From JALORV01 sp035498175 (GTDB lineage Bacteria; Pseudomonadota; Gammaproteobacteria; Burkholderiales; Burkholderiaceae_F), in the NCBI GenBank assembly GCA_035498175.1, contig DATKAJ010000053.1:9407-73406 (forward strand): a DNA stretch of 64,000 bases, given 5' to 3'. Position 1 is the first letter of the stretch. Every line of letters starts with the position of its first letter. The position numbers were made by a program, and so were the translations under genes. The notes under the pieces are model-generated. The model saw only the letters and a program-made list of their open reading frames with translations. It ran no database searches and was not told where the DNA came from. This document shows, one piece after another, positions 53,305 to 62,767 of this stretch.

Positions 53305-54327
53305 TCAGCCGCCACCGGTCGGACGAGTCGTCCGCGCGAGCGCGAGCAGTCGCTCGGCGGCGATCGAGGGCGTCAGCGTTCCGGCCGCGACGGCTGCCAC
53401 CGTGGCCGGCAGCCGGGCCGCGACCTCGGGATGGCCACGAAAATCCGCCCGCAGCCGCTCGTCGATCACCTGCCACATCCAGTCCTGGGCCTGGCCGCGG
53501 CGGCGGGTGACGAACTCGCCGCTTGCCTGCATCGTGCTGCGGTAGCGCTCGACCTCTTCCCAGAAGCGCGCGACACCGTCACCGGTCAGCGCCGACAGCG
53601 CAAGCACCGGCGGCCGCCAGTTCGGCGACGACGGCCGCAGGATCGCCAGCGTGTTCTTCAGCATGCGCTCCGCTTGCGTTGCGCGCTGCGGGTCGAGATC
53701 GGACTTGTTGACGACGATGATGTCGGCGAGTTCGACGATGCCCTTCTTCAGGGCCTGAAGCTCGTCGCCGGCATTGGGCAACTGCAGCAGCACCATCAGG
53801 TCGGTCATGCGCGCGACCGCGGTCTCCGACTGCCCGACGCCGACGGTCTCGACGATGATCACGTCGAACCCGGCCGCTTCGCAGACGGCCAGCGCTTCGC
53901 GCGTGCGTGCGGCGACACCGCCGAGCGACGTGCCGGCCGGCGACGGGCGGATGTACGCATCCGGCGACCGCGACAGCTCCTCCATCCGCGTCTTGTCGGC
54001 GAGGATCGAGCCGCCGGTCACGCTGCTCGAAGGGTCCACCGCGAGCACCGCGACTCGATGCCCACGCGCAATGAGATGCAGGCCGAACGACTCGACGAAG
54101 GTCGACTTGCCCACACCGGGTGCGCCGCTGATGCCGATGCGGATCGAGTCCGCGGCGTGCGGCAGCAGCGCCTCCAGAACGGCCTGTCCGCGCGCCTGGT
54201 GGTCGCGGCGGGTCGACTCGATCAGCGTGATCGTCTTCGCAAGTGCGCGTCGCTCGCCGGCGCGGACCCGGGTGACAAGCGCCTGGTCGGCCGGCGCCAG
54301 CGGTGCAGCGGAGTGTTTCGCAGTCAC
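53305..54327 (-). CDS. meaB: Methylmalonyl-CoA mutase-associated GTPase MeaB
   Basis: A 340-residue G3E GTPase (ArgK/MeaB) that protects and loads methylmalonyl-CoA mutase with adenosylcobalamin. The P-loop is ISGAPGVGKSTFVESF, followed by AVDPSSSVTGGSILADKTRM, the switch region IIVETVGVGQSE and the base-recognition VVNKSDLDP. The start is GTG at 54327. It lies between the mutase (95-base gap) and pccB on the same strand, the classical gene neighbourhood. Confidence 0.93.
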   Translation of the reverse strand: MTAKHSAAPLAPADQALVTRVRAGERRALAKTITLIESTRRDHQARGQAVLEALLPHAADSIRIGISGAPGVGKSTFVESFGLHLIARGHRVAVLAVDPSSSVTGGSILADKTRMEELSRSPDAYIRPSPAGTSLGGVAARTREALAVCEAAGFDVIIVETVGVGQSETAVARMTDLMVLLQLPNAGDELQALKKGIVELADIIVVNKSDLDPQRATQAERMLKNTLAILRPSSPNWRPPVLALSALTGDGVARFWEEVERYRSTMQASGEFVTRRRGQAQDWMWQVIDERLRADFRGHPEVAARLPATVAAVAAGTLTPSIAAERLLALARTTRPTGGG

Positions 54328-54422
54328 GCCGGTGGCACGACGGCGGTTGTGGAACCGCAGCGCTCGGGAGTTGGAACCGGTGAGGATTTAGCGACCGTCG
54401 GGGTGCGACGAGCCATCCGTCC

Positions 54423-56579
54423 TCACGCTGCCAGCCGGGTACGCACCGCGCGGACCGCGGCGATGATCTGCCGCGCGGCGTCCGTGATGACCGTGCCGGG
54501 ACCGAATACCGCAGCGGCGCCGGCCGCGTGCAGGAACTCGTAGTCCTGGGCTGGAACGACCCCGCCGACGACGACGAGGATGTCCTCCGCTCCCTGTGCG
54601 CGCAGCGCCGCAACGAGCTGCGGCACGAGCGTCTTGTGGCCGGCCGCCAGCGTCGACACGCCGACCACGTGCACGTCGTTTTCGATGGCCTGGCGGGCCG
54701 CTTCCTCAGGCGTCTGGAACAGCGGGCCGATGTCGACGTCGAAGCCGAGGTCCGAGAAGGCCGTCGCGATGATCTTCGCGCCGCGATCGTGCCCGTCCTG
54801 CCCCAGCTTGGCGACCATCAACCGCGGCCGGCGGCCTTCCTCCGCGGCAAAGTGTTCGATCTCGCGCTTGAGTTCCTGCCACGGCGCGTCGCTCTCGAAC
54901 ACTGCTCCGTACACGCCAGAAACGCTCTCGGTGCGGGCGCGGTAGCGGCCGTAGACCTTTTCCAGCGCGTCGGAGATCTCGCCGACCGTGGCCCGCAGAC
55001 GCGTCGCCTTGATCGAGAGATCGAGCAGGTTGCCCTGCCCCGAGCGTGCAGCGTCGGTCAGCGCGTCGAGCGCAGCCGCAACCGCTTTGGCGTCGCGCCG
55101 GGCGCGCAGTTCCGTCAGCCGCCGCACCTGCGCCTCGCGCACCGCCGTGTTGTCGATCTCGCGGATTTCGATCGGCTGCTCCTCGGCGAGCCGGTACTTG
55201 TTGACGCCAACGATGACGTCGTCGCCGCGATCGATGCGCGCCTGCTTCTCGGCCGAGCACTGCTCGATGCGCAGCTTGGCCCAGCCGCTCGACACGGCCT
55301 TCGTCATCCCGCCCATCGCCTCGACTTCCTCGATGATCGTCCAGGCCTGATCGGCCATGTCCTGCGTCAGCTTCTCCATCAGGTACGACCCCGCCCAGGG
55401 ATCGATCACGCGGGCGATGTTCGTCTCTTCCTGCAGGATCAGCTGCGTGTTGCGTGCGATTCGCGCCGAGAAGTCGGTCGGCAGCGCAATCGCCTCGTCG
55501 AACGAGTTGGTGTGCAGCGACTGCGTGCCGCCGAACACGGCGGCCATCGCCTCGAACGCCGTGCGCACGATGTTGTTGTACGGGTCCTGCTCGGTCAGCG
55601 ACCAGCCCGAGGTCTGGCAGTGCGTCCGCAGCATCAGCGACTTCGGGTTCTTCGGCTTGAACTCGCTCATGATCCGGTGCCACAGCAGGCGTGCTGCGCG
55701 CAGCTTGGCGATCTCGAGGTAGAAGTTCATGCCGATGCCGAAGAAGAACGACAGGCGACCGGCGAAGTCGTCGACGTCCATTCCGGTCGCAAGTGCGGTG
55801 CGCACGTACTCCTTGCCGTCGGCCAGCGTCAGCGCGAGCTCGAGCGTCTGGGTGGCCCCGGCTTCCTGCATGTGATAGCCGGAAATCGAGATCGAGTTGA
55901 AGCGCGGCATGTGCTGCGCCGTGTACCCGATGATGTCGGCGATTATGCGCATCGACGGCGCGGGCGGGTAGATGTAGGTGTTGCGGACCATGAACTCCTT
56001 GAGGATGTCGTTCTGGATGGTCCCGGCGAGCTTGTCCTGCGCGACGCCCTGCTCCTCTGCCGCAACGATGTAGCCCGCGAGCACAGGCAGCACGGCGCCG
56101 TTCATCGTCATCGACACCGACACGCGGTCGAGCGGAATGGCGTCGAACAGGATCTTCATGTCCTCGACCGAGTCGACCGCGACGCCCGCCTTGCCGACGT
56201 CGCCCACGACGCGCGGGTGGTCCGAGTCGTAGCCGCGGTGCGTTGCCAGGTCGAATGCGACACTGACACCCTGGCCGCCGCCTTCGAGGTTGCGGCGATA
56301 GAACGCGTTCGAGTCCTCTGCGGTCGAAAAGCCAGCGTACTGGCGGATGGTCCACGGACGCTGCGCGTACATGGTCGGCTGCGGTCCGCGAACGTACGGG
56401 GCGAAGCCAGGGAGCGTGTCCGCCTGCGGCAACCCGGCAACGTCCGCCGCCGTGTAGAGCGCCTTTACCGCGATCCCATCCGGCGTGTGCCAGGTCAGGC
56501 TGTCTGCCGCTGCGCCGCCAAGCTGCTTCGAAGCGGCCGCAAGCCATGCGCCGAGGTCGGCGCCTGCATCCTTTGCCAT
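54423..56579 (-). CDS. scpA: Methylmalonyl-CoA mutase (adenosylcobalamin-dependent)
   Basis: A 718-residue single-chain mutase with an N-terminal barrel (FAPYVRGPQPTMYAQRPWTIRQYAGF; RTHCQTSGWSLTEQDPYNN) and a C-terminal cobalamin domain from about residue 590. The cobalamin-ligand motif D-x-H-x-x-G is in KLGQDGHDRGAKI, followed by GVSTLAAGHKTL and VVGGVVPAQDYEFL. It rearranges (R)-methylmalonyl-CoA to succinyl-CoA. GGGGGAT lies upstream of ATG 56579, and TAGGAT at 56633-56628 (minus) may be the -10. First gene of the mutase-meaB-pccB-pccA group. Confidence 0.95.
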   Translation of the reverse strand: MAKDAGADLGAWLAAASKQLGGAAADSLTWHTPDGIAVKALYTAADVAGLPQADTLPGFAPYVRGPQPTMYAQRPWTIRQYAGFSTAEDSNAFYRRNLEGGGQGVSVAFDLATHRGYDSDHPRVVGDVGKAGVAVDSVEDMKILFDAIPLDRVSVSMTMNGAVLPVLAGYIVAAEEQGVAQDKLAGTIQNDILKEFMVRNTYIYPPAPSMRIIADIIGYTAQHMPRFNSISISGYHMQEAGATQTLELALTLADGKEYVRTALATGMDVDDFAGRLSFFFGIGMNFYLEIAKLRAARLLWHRIMSEFKPKNPKSLMLRTHCQTSGWSLTEQDPYNNIVRTAFEAMAAVFGGTQSLHTNSFDEAIALPTDFSARIARNTQLILQEETNIARVIDPWAGSYLMEKLTQDMADQAWTIIEEVEAMGGMTKAVSSGWAKLRIEQCSAEKQARIDRGDDVIVGVNKYRLAEEQPIEIREIDNTAVREAQVRRLTELRARRDAKAVAAALDALTDAARSGQGNLLDLSIKATRLRATVGEISDALEKVYGRYRARTESVSGVYGAVFESDAPWQELKREIEHFAAEEGRRPRLMVAKLGQDGHDRGAKIIATAFSDLGFDVDIGPLFQTPEEAARQAIENDVHVVGVSTLAAGHKTLVPQLVAALRAQGAEDILVVVGGVVPAQDYEFLHAAGAAAVFGPGTVITDAARQIIAAVRAVRTRLAA

Positions 56580-56809
56580 CTCGTATCCCCCACGGATTCG
56601 CCGTAGCGGTCAGGCCATCCACCTAAAATCCTACACCGCGGGCTCCGGAACGAATGCCGGCCGCGCCTGCGGTTCGCAAGCGATGCAGATCGATGGCAAC
56701 CGGCGCGCCGCTGAAGGTCGAAGGCCGGCTCGCCTCGTCGGTCGAACTGCGGGACGCGTACGCTTCCCGTTTCTTCGCCTCCCAACACTTACTCCGTCGG
56801 TGACGGATC

Positions 56810-58396
56810 ATGGCCAATTCCGACAACTCCAATTTCTACGCGCTGGTCGAACGGCGCTACCCGGCCGATCTCGATGCCTGCAGCATCGAGACGGTCGACG
56901 GTCTCGCCTACACCTGGCGCGACCTGCATCGCGCCAGCGGTCGCCTGGCGAACTGGCTCGCGTCGCTGAATTTGCCCGCTGGAGCGCGGGTCGCGGTACA
57001 GATCGAGAAATCCCCGGAGTGCCTGATGCTCTACCTCGCGACATTGCGGGCCGGGCTCGTGTACCTGCCGCTCAACACCGCCTACCAGCGGACGGAAATC
57101 GAGTACTTCCTTGGCGATGCCGATCCCGCGGTGCTGGTCTGCACGCCGGCGCGTCGCGCCGAACTGGAGCCGCTGGCTCGGCGGGCCGGGTGTCGCCATG
57201 TCTATACGCTCGGCGAGAATCGTGATGGCACCCTGCTCCAGACCGCCGCGGGCCACGCCGACCGTTTTGCGACCCGGGCGTGCGGGCCTGATGCGCCGGC
57301 AGCGATTCTCTACACGTCTGGCACCACAGGGCGCAGCAAGGGCGCGGTGCTCAGCCACCGCAACCTTTCCTCGAATGCGCTCACGCTCGACGAGTTCTGG
57401 GGCTTCGCGCAGCAGCGCGCTAGCGGGAGGCAGGACGTGCTCCTGCATGCGCTGCCGCTGTTCCACGTGCACGGACTGTTCGTCGCGTCGCACGCGGCGC
57501 TTCTGGCCGGAGCGCGCACGCTGTTTCTGCCGAAGTTCGATGCGGCACAGGTCCTTGACCGGATCCCCTGGTCGACGGTCTTCATGGGTGTGCCGACCTA
57601 TTACACGCGGCTGCTCGCCGAGCCTCGGTTCGACCGCGCACTGTGCTCCGGTATGCGGCTTTTCATCTCGGGTTCGGCGCCGCTGCTCGCGGAGACGCAC
57701 CGCGAGTTCGAACAGCGCACCGGGCTGCGCATCCTCGAGCGCTACGGCATGTCGGAAACCGTGATGCTGACGTCGAATCCGTATTTCCCCGAGCGCGGTC
57801 GGCGCATCGCGGGAACCGTCGGCGTGGCGCTCCCGGACGTCGGCGTGCGGGTCGTCCGGGACGACGGCGGCCCATGCGCACCGGGCGAGATCGGTGCAGT
57901 GCAGGTGCGCGGGCCCAACGTGTTCAGCGGCTACTGGCGCATGCCGGAGAAGACCGCCGAGGAGTTCACCGCGGACGGCTGGTTCAGGACCGGTGACGTC
58001 GGGCACTTCGGCGGCGAGGGCGTGCCGTCGGACTACCTGACGCTTGTCGGCCGCTCCAAGGACCTGATCATTTCCGGCGGCTACAACGTCTATCCGAAGG
58101 AGATCGAGGGGTACATCGACGAGATGCCGAACGTGGTCGAGTCCGCGGTGATCGGCCTACCGCACCCGGACTTCGGTGAGGCGGTGGCCGCGGTGGTCGT
58201 CGCGCGGCGCGCCGGCGCGCTCGAAGCGGCCGCGATCGTCGACGCACTCAGGGGTCGGATCGCGAACTACAAGGTGCCGAAGCGCGTCTTCGTGGTGGAG
58301 GACCTGCCGCGCAACACGATGGGCAAGGTCCAGAAGAACGTGCTGCGCGACCGCTACCGCAGCACGTTCACGCCGCAAACGCGAACTGCGGCCTGA
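56810..58396 (+). CDS. Malonyl/methylmalonyl-CoA synthetase (MatB-like)
   Basis: A 528-residue AMP-forming ligase. The A3 motif is LYTSGTTGRSKGAVLSH; then LPLFHVHGLFVASHAALL, ERYGMSETVMLTSNPY (MatB-type), RTGDVGHFGG, GRSKDLIISGGYNVYPKEIE and the C-terminal Lys in PRNTMGKVQKNVLRD. MatB makes malonyl-CoA or methylmalonyl-CoA from the free acid, so it could feed the adjacent mutase. It diverges from the mutase with 230 bases between, and its last 29 bases overlap the convergent GrpB gene. Confidence 0.88.
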   Translation: MANSDNSNFYALVERRYPADLDACSIETVDGLAYTWRDLHRASGRLANWLASLNLPAGARVAVQIEKSPECLMLYLATLRAGLVYLPLNTAYQRTEIEYFLGDADPAVLVCTPARRAELEPLARRAGCRHVYTLGENRDGTLLQTAAGHADRFATRACGPDAPAAILYTSGTTGRSKGAVLSHRNLSSNALTLDEFWGFAQQRASGRQDVLLHALPLFHVHGLFVASHAALLAGARTLFLPKFDAAQVLDRIPWSTVFMGVPTYYTRLLAEPRFDRALCSGMRLFISGSAPLLAETHREFEQRTGLRILERYGMSETVMLTSNPYFPERGRRIAGTVGVALPDVGVRVVRDDGGPCAPGEIGAVQVRGPNVFSGYWRMPEKTAEEFTADGWFRTGDVGHFGGEGVPSDYLTLVGRSKDLIISGGYNVYPKEIEGYIDEMPNVVESAVIGLPHPDFGEAVAAVVVARRAGALEAAAIVDALRGRIANYKVPKRVFVVEDLPRNTMGKVQKNVLRDRYRSTFTPQTRTAA

Positions 58397-58925
58397 GGGC
58401 GACCGATCGGCGGGGCGCCGCGGGCAGGGCGATCACCGCCTCGACGAAGCTGCTCTTGCCGTTGGTGTACGCGTCGCGGTCGAAGCGGAAGCGCGCTGCC
58501 AGCCGGCGCTTGAGCTCGGCGTAGCGCGACGCGAGGAAACCGTCGGCGCGGAGGTGATCGCGGAACCGCAGGTAGCGCCTCCAGTAAAGCCCGTCGACCT
58601 CGACGACGTGCACATGGTGGGTGCGCACGCCGCGCACCACGCGCTTGAAGAAGCGCCGATCGGGCAACACGCGCTCATACTCCGGAATGTATTCATAGCC
58701 GTAGGCCGTCAGGCGGTCGTAGTGGCGCTCGAACGCCTCGAGCGACCGCACACCGACCACGATGTCGATGATCGGCTTGGCCGCCAGTCCGGGTACGGAG
58801 GTGCTGCCGATGTGTTCGATCGATGGATCGAGGTCGCTCAGCGCAATTCGGATCAGCTGGCCTTCAATGCGGAACCGGGCGGGCCATGCGGCGTCGTACG
58901 GGACGACGCGGATCGGGTCGTTCAT
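58368..58925 (-). CDS. GrpB family (UPF0157) protein
   Basis: A 185-residue protein of the GrpB / nucleotidyltransferase-like fold: VVPYDAAWPARFRIEG, the core IEHIGSTSVPGLAAKPIIDIVVGV, and HHVHVVE later. The G-S-T-S block and the Asp of IIDI resemble a nucleotidyltransferase active site. Function is unknown; some relatives are fused to CoaE. Its 3' end overlaps the convergent MatB-like gene by 29 bases. Confidence 0.88.
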   Translation of the reverse strand: MNDPIRVVPYDAAWPARFRIEGQLIRIALSDLDPSIEHIGSTSVPGLAAKPIIDIVVGVRSLEAFERHYDRLTAYGYEYIPEYERVLPDRRFFKRVVRGVRTHHVHVVEVDGLYWRRYLRFRDHLRADGFLASRYAELKRRLAARFRFDRDAYTNGKSSFVEAVIALPAAPRRSVALRPQFAFAA

Positions 58926-58973
58926 GGTGATCTCCAGGAAGAAGTCGAACGGGGATGCGCGCGCGTGCGCAAA

Positions 58974-59384
58974 TCACAGTTCGGATGCCTGGGCGATCGA
59001 GAATTCGATGAAGGGAGTGGTTGCCTGCGCCAGCCACCAGGCCGCGCGGTTACTGTCCTGCGGGACGCCGAGTCCCTGCATGTAGAGTTGGGCGAGGATG
59101 AACTGCGCCTGGATGCTTCCGTTCATGGCCGAAGCGCGCAGCCAGCGGGCAGCGCGCTCGGGATCGGTGGTCACTTCCGAACCGTACAGGCTACTTCCCA
59201 TCAAGTGCATCATGCCGGCCATGCCCTGCGCCTCGATGTCACCCTCGAGGCCGCGGGTTTCCAGCAGCGAAAGGGCTTCGGCATAGTGGCCGGCGTCATA
59301 GGCGGCCTCGATTTCGCCGCCGCTGGCGGCTGTGGCCGCGGACAGTGCGATCAGGGTCGCGGCGAGGAATCGGTTGCAGAACAT
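58974..59384 (-). CDS. Secreted Sel1-repeat (TPR-like) protein
   Basis: A 136-residue precursor with signal peptide MFCNRFLAATLIALSAATAASG. The mature part has Sel1-like helical repeats: YDAGHYAEALSLLETRGLEG, then AQGMAGMMHLMGSS and AQFILAQLYMQGLGVPQDSNRAAWWLAQA. Such proteins scaffold protein complexes in the periplasm. The start at 59384 follows the conserved signal; upstream frame to 59537 is not credible. It follows grpB's start in the same direction after 48 bases. Confidence 0.82.
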   Translation of the reverse strand: MFCNRFLAATLIALSAATAASGGEIEAAYDAGHYAEALSLLETRGLEGDIEAQGMAGMMHLMGSSLYGSEVTTDPERAARWLRASAMNGSIQAQFILAQLYMQGLGVPQDSNRAAWWLAQATTPFIEFSIAQASEL

Positions 59385-59565
59385 GGCGGTCTCCCTCTGG
59401 TTCTTGGGGGCTGTGCGGCGACAGGCCGCAGCGCATGACCGCACTGTAGGAGGGCAACCATGCCGAGGCAGCCGCGTATCGGACGCGCCGGAACCTGAAT
59501 ATTCGACAGGCCGGGACCTCAGGATTCCCGCCCGCATGCCCGCCCGGGAGGCTGGTCGGTGGGGC

Positions 59566-60237
59566 TTACCAGCGCGCCGGCGGCTTACGGTGAATCGTGA
59601 TCGTGCGGTTTTCGATCGTCACGTAGCCGCCGATCGTCAGGTCCTTGAAGATGCGGCTGATCATGTCGCGCGAGGCACCGACACGGTCGGCGATATCCTG
59701 CTGCGTCATACGCTCCGGCACGACGAGCTTGCCGCCTTCGTCCTTGGCGAGCGACAGGAGCAGCCGCGCGACGCGGCCATAGACGTCCATCAGCGCCAGG
59801 TTCTTGACGTTGTCGGTGGCGATGCGGGCGCGATCGATCAGCGTCGCAATCAGACTCATCGCGATGTCCGGATTCGCGCCGATCGCGCTGCGGAGCTCGT
59901 CGCGCGTCACCACCGAGCAGCTGGTCGGTTCGAGCGTCATCACCGATGCCGAGCGCGGCCGCCCGTCGAGCGCCATCTCGCCGACATAGTCACCCGGCCC
60001 GTAGATGTCGAGGATCATTTCGCGGCCGTCGTCGTCGGAGACATAGACCTTCACCTTGCCGCTGAGGATCACATAGAGGCTGTCGCCGCGGTCGCCCTCG
60101 TTGATGATCACCGCGTTCTTCGGAAAGGTCCGCACCTGGCCTCGAGTGGCCAGCTCGCGCACCATCGGATCGCCGATCTCGCTGATGGCCTGCTCGCTTG
60201 CTGTCATTGGCGTTCCGCGGTGTTGTTCTCGCTCCAT
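59566..60237 (-). CDS. Crp/Fnr family transcriptional regulator
   Basis: A 223-residue regulator with an N-terminal cyclic-nucleotide-binding-like beta barrel (NEGDRGDSLYVILSGKVKV; GPGDYVGEMALDG) and a C-terminal HTH_Crp with TQQDIADRVGASRDMISRIFKDL. No N-terminal Cys cluster is present, so it is not an oxygen-sensing FNR. The GEMALDG barrel motif keeps the Glu of cAMP-binding proteins, but the following RSASVMT pocket lacks proof of ligand. Starts at 60237 or 60207 are both possible; neither has a clear ribosome-binding site. Confidence 0.88.
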   Translation of the reverse strand: MEREQHRGTPMTASEQAISEIGDPMVRELATRGQVRTFPKNAVIINEGDRGDSLYVILSGKVKVYVSDDDGREMILDIYGPGDYVGEMALDGRPRSASVMTLEPTSCSVVTRDELRSAIGANPDIAMSLIATLIDRARIATDNVKNLALMDVYGRVARLLLSLAKDEGGKLVVPERMTQQDIADRVGASRDMISRIFKDLTIGGYVTIENRTITIHRKPPARW

Positions 60238-60293
60238 TATGCGGCCGCCGGAGGGCGGGGGAAAAGCGGGCGTCTTCCGGATGCGGTGGGCGC

Positions 60294-61099
60294 TCAGTAG
60301 GCCTTGTAGCCCTTGTAGGCCATGTAGGCGGCCAGCAGGAACAGCAGCATTGCGAAGATGCGCTGCAGCCCGCGACGGTCGAGCGAATGCGCGAAGTGCG
60401 CGCCGAGTGGCGCGGTGACGACGCTGGCTATCGCAATCGCAAACAGCGCCGGCAGGTAGACGAAACCGAGGGTCCCGGGGGGCAGTCCGGGCTGAGCATG
60501 ACCGGCCAGCACGTAGCCGATCGTTCCCGCGGCAGCGATCGGAAAGCCGAGGGCAGCCGAGGTGCCGACAGCGTTGTGAATGCTGACGTTGCTCCAGATC
60601 ATGAACGGCACCGAGATGAATCCGCCACCGGCTCCCACCAGGCTGGAGATGAAGCCGATCGCGCCGCCGGCGCCGAACATGCCGAAGCCGCGCGGCAGTT
60701 CGCGCGTCGGGCGCGGCTTGCGGTCGGCCAGCATCTGCACGGCCGAAAAACCGACGAAGACCGCGAAGATCACCGACAGCCAGAAGGTCGGCAGACGGCC
60801 GGCGATCTGCGCACCGACCAGCGAACCGGCCAGGATGCCGGGCGCCAGCAGCCAGACCACGCGCCACAACACGGCGCCGCGCCGGTCGTGCGCGCGCACC
60901 GAGGAGACCGAAGTGAAGAGAATCGTCGCCAGTGAGGTGGCGATCGCCATGTGGACGATGTGTTCTGAAGGGTAGCCGCGCCAGGTGAACAGCAGCGTCA
61001 GGAACGGCACCAGCAGCATGCCGCCCCCGATGCCCAGCAGACCCGCGGCAAACCCGGTGCAGGCGCCCAGCAACACCAGTGCGCCGATAAATACCGGGC

Positions 61100-61103
<4 letters not shown>
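60294..61103 (-). CDS. TauE/SafE family sulfite/organic anion permease
   Basis: A 269-residue membrane protein with about eight hydrophobic segments and the duplicated TauE motif: GFAAGLLGIGGGMLLVPFLT in the first half and GFISSLVGAGGGFISVPFM in the second. Members move sulfite, sulfoacetate or other anions. ATG 61103 overlaps the EVE gene stop in ATGA, so the two are translationally coupled, although no functional link is known. Confidence 0.88.
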
Positions 61104-61579
<476 letters not shown>

Positions 61580-61604
61580 CGCGGCCGCGCCCCGGACATA
61601 GAAT

Positions 61605-61777
61605 CCCCGCCTGTGCCGCCCGGCCGGATGTCCTGAACCATCGGTTCAGGGTGGTCGCTGTCCGCGCCGCTTAGGTTCAGCAAACGCGTGCCGATCGCAC
61701 TACGACGCGAGCCCAGCAACCTTGCGCAAAGCGCATCGGTTCAAGGAACTAACGACCTTTGCGCGAGCACCGCAGGG
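61605..61777 (-). ncRNA. ssrS: 6S RNA
   Basis: In the 291-base gap between zapA and the EVE gene, the minus strand has the features of 6S RNA: a 3' region CCTGAACCGATGGTTCAGG hairpin as in the E. coli RNA, followed by CCGGGCGGCAC and a closing stem CCCTGC/GCGGGG with GTGCT/GGCAC inside it. The mid-part can form the long hairpin with central bubble. Position after zapA matches proteobacterial synteny. 6S RNA binds sigma-70 RNA polymerase in stationary phase. Ends are estimated from the closing stem; a TACAAT at 61833-61828 (minus) may be the -10 of a longer precursor. Confidence 0.82.
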
Positions 61778-61870
61778 AAAACCTTGAGCTGTTGCGCGCC
61801 TCCTGCGCAGCAGCGAATTCGATCACCATTGTAGCCGCGCATAGATCGGTCCCGGCGATCATCGCGCGGC

Positions 61871-62170
61871 TCAGAAAAGCTTTTCCTGCGGCAGCAGCGC
61901 ATCCTCGGCGGTGTGCAGCATGTCGCGCACGCGGCGCCGCAGCTCGCCCAGGTCGACGCCATCGGCGCTGCGCGCCGAAAACAGTTCGTGTGTGATCTGC
62001 AGCGCCGCCATGACCGCAACCCGGTCTGCGCCCATCACCTTGCCGGCGGAACGGATCGCCTGCATCTTCGAGTCGACATACGCGGCGCACTTGAGCAGCG
62101 CGTCGCGCTCCTCGGGCGTGCAGGCGAGGCGGTACTCGCGATCGAGGATCGTGACGGTCAGGTGTTCCAT
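61871..62170 (-). CDS. zapA: Cell division protein ZapA
   Basis: A 99-residue protein: N-terminal strand MEHLTVTILDREYRLACTPEE and a long coiled-coil-prone helix (ALLKCAAYVDSKMQAIR; RVAVMAALQITHELF). ZapA cross-links FtsZ filaments at the division ring. Its start overlaps the end of the zapB-like gene by 13 bases, and 6S RNA follows, the usual arrangement. Confidence 0.92.
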   Translation of the reverse strand: MEHLTVTILDREYRLACTPEERDALLKCAAYVDSKMQAIRSAGKVMGADRVAVMAALQITHELFSARSADGVDLGELRRRVRDMLHTAEDALLPQEKLF

Positions 62171-62382
62171 GGCGCCTTGGGTGAACTGGTATGGCCAGGC
62201 AGCCGCTCCATCAGCAGGTCGAGACGGCGCCCGGCTTCGTCGACGCGCGTGCGCATGGCTTCGAGCTGGCCGCCGGCCTGCACGAGCTGCGACCGCAGCT
62301 GCTGGTTCTCCGTGCGCAGCGATTGCAGCAGCCGGGTCAGTTCGTTGAGACGGGACGCGAGCAGGTCGAGGTCGTCAAGCAT
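62158..62382 (-). CDS. ZapB-like coiled-coil protein (TIGR02449 type)
   Basis: A 74-residue protein, almost all heptad coiled coil: LDLLASRLNELTRLLQSLR, ENQQLRSQLVQAGGQLEAM. It precedes zapA and overlaps it by 13 bases, matching the small ZapB-like proteins found before zapA in proteobacteria. A TACGAT -10-like box (62394-62389, minus) ends 6 bases before the ATG, so the message may be leaderless. Confidence 0.8.
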   Translation of the reverse strand: MLDDLDLLASRLNELTRLLQSLRTENQQLRSQLVQAGGQLEAMRTRVDEAGRRLDLLMERLPGHTSSPKAPWNT

Positions 62383-62454
62383 GCGGCGATCGTAGCACCG
62401 CGGTTTCCGCGCTCATCCTCGAATGAGCGGCCGAGCCCGCGCGCTTTCCTGCGA

Positions 62455-62460
62455 TAGACT
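62455..62460 (+). promoter_or_regulatory. -10-like box of the cobalamin riboswitch transcript
   Basis: TAGACT lies 12 bases before the first conserved riboswitch base; transcription would start near 62467. No strong -35 is seen. Confidence 0.4.
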
Positions 62461-62472
62461 GCCAGTCGCCGA

Positions 62473-62662
62473 TGGTGCCGGGGGCGAACCCTCCGGTGAA
62501 ACGGGAAACAGGAGGCTGCGGCGACGCATGCCAACCTGTGCTGCCCCCGCAACGGTAAGCAGGTGCGCGATGCGCGCGCTTCGCAACGGCCACTGCGTCC
62601 TCGACGCGGGAAGGCGCGAAGCATCCCTGCAGCCCGGAGACCGGCCATCGACAGGAGGACGC
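62473..62662 (+). promoter_or_regulatory. Cobalamin riboswitch
   Basis: The conserved core of the adenosylcobalamin aptamer is present in order: GGTGCCGGGGGCGAACC, AACGGGAAACAGG, GCCAACCTGTGCTGCCCC then CGCAACGGTAAGC, the B12 box region GCCACTGCG...GGGAAGGCG and CCCTGCAGCCCGGAGACCGG. It lies in the 5' leader of the btuB-like gene (about 100 bases before its ATG), where cobalamin binding usually masks the ribosome-binding site. No U-tract terminator is visible, so translational control is more likely. Confidence 0.95.
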
Positions 62663-62767
62663 GCCGCGGGGTGCCGGTCAGCCGGGCGCATGCCGCCGGT
62701 CGAGCCCCACTCCCGACCCGTTCACGGGTGAACCTTGCCGGCGGCGGGCCGGCGCTCGGGAGTCACG

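Noticed and set aside
54528..56606. 692-codon open frame on the plus strand opposite methylmalonyl-CoA mutase
   Set aside because: Antisense shadow of a conserved gene with no recognisable domain and biased Arg/His/Val composition.
60238..60867. Long N-terminal extension of the Crp/Fnr regulator
   Set aside because: It runs in antisense-like composition over the TauE gene in another frame and is not part of the family.
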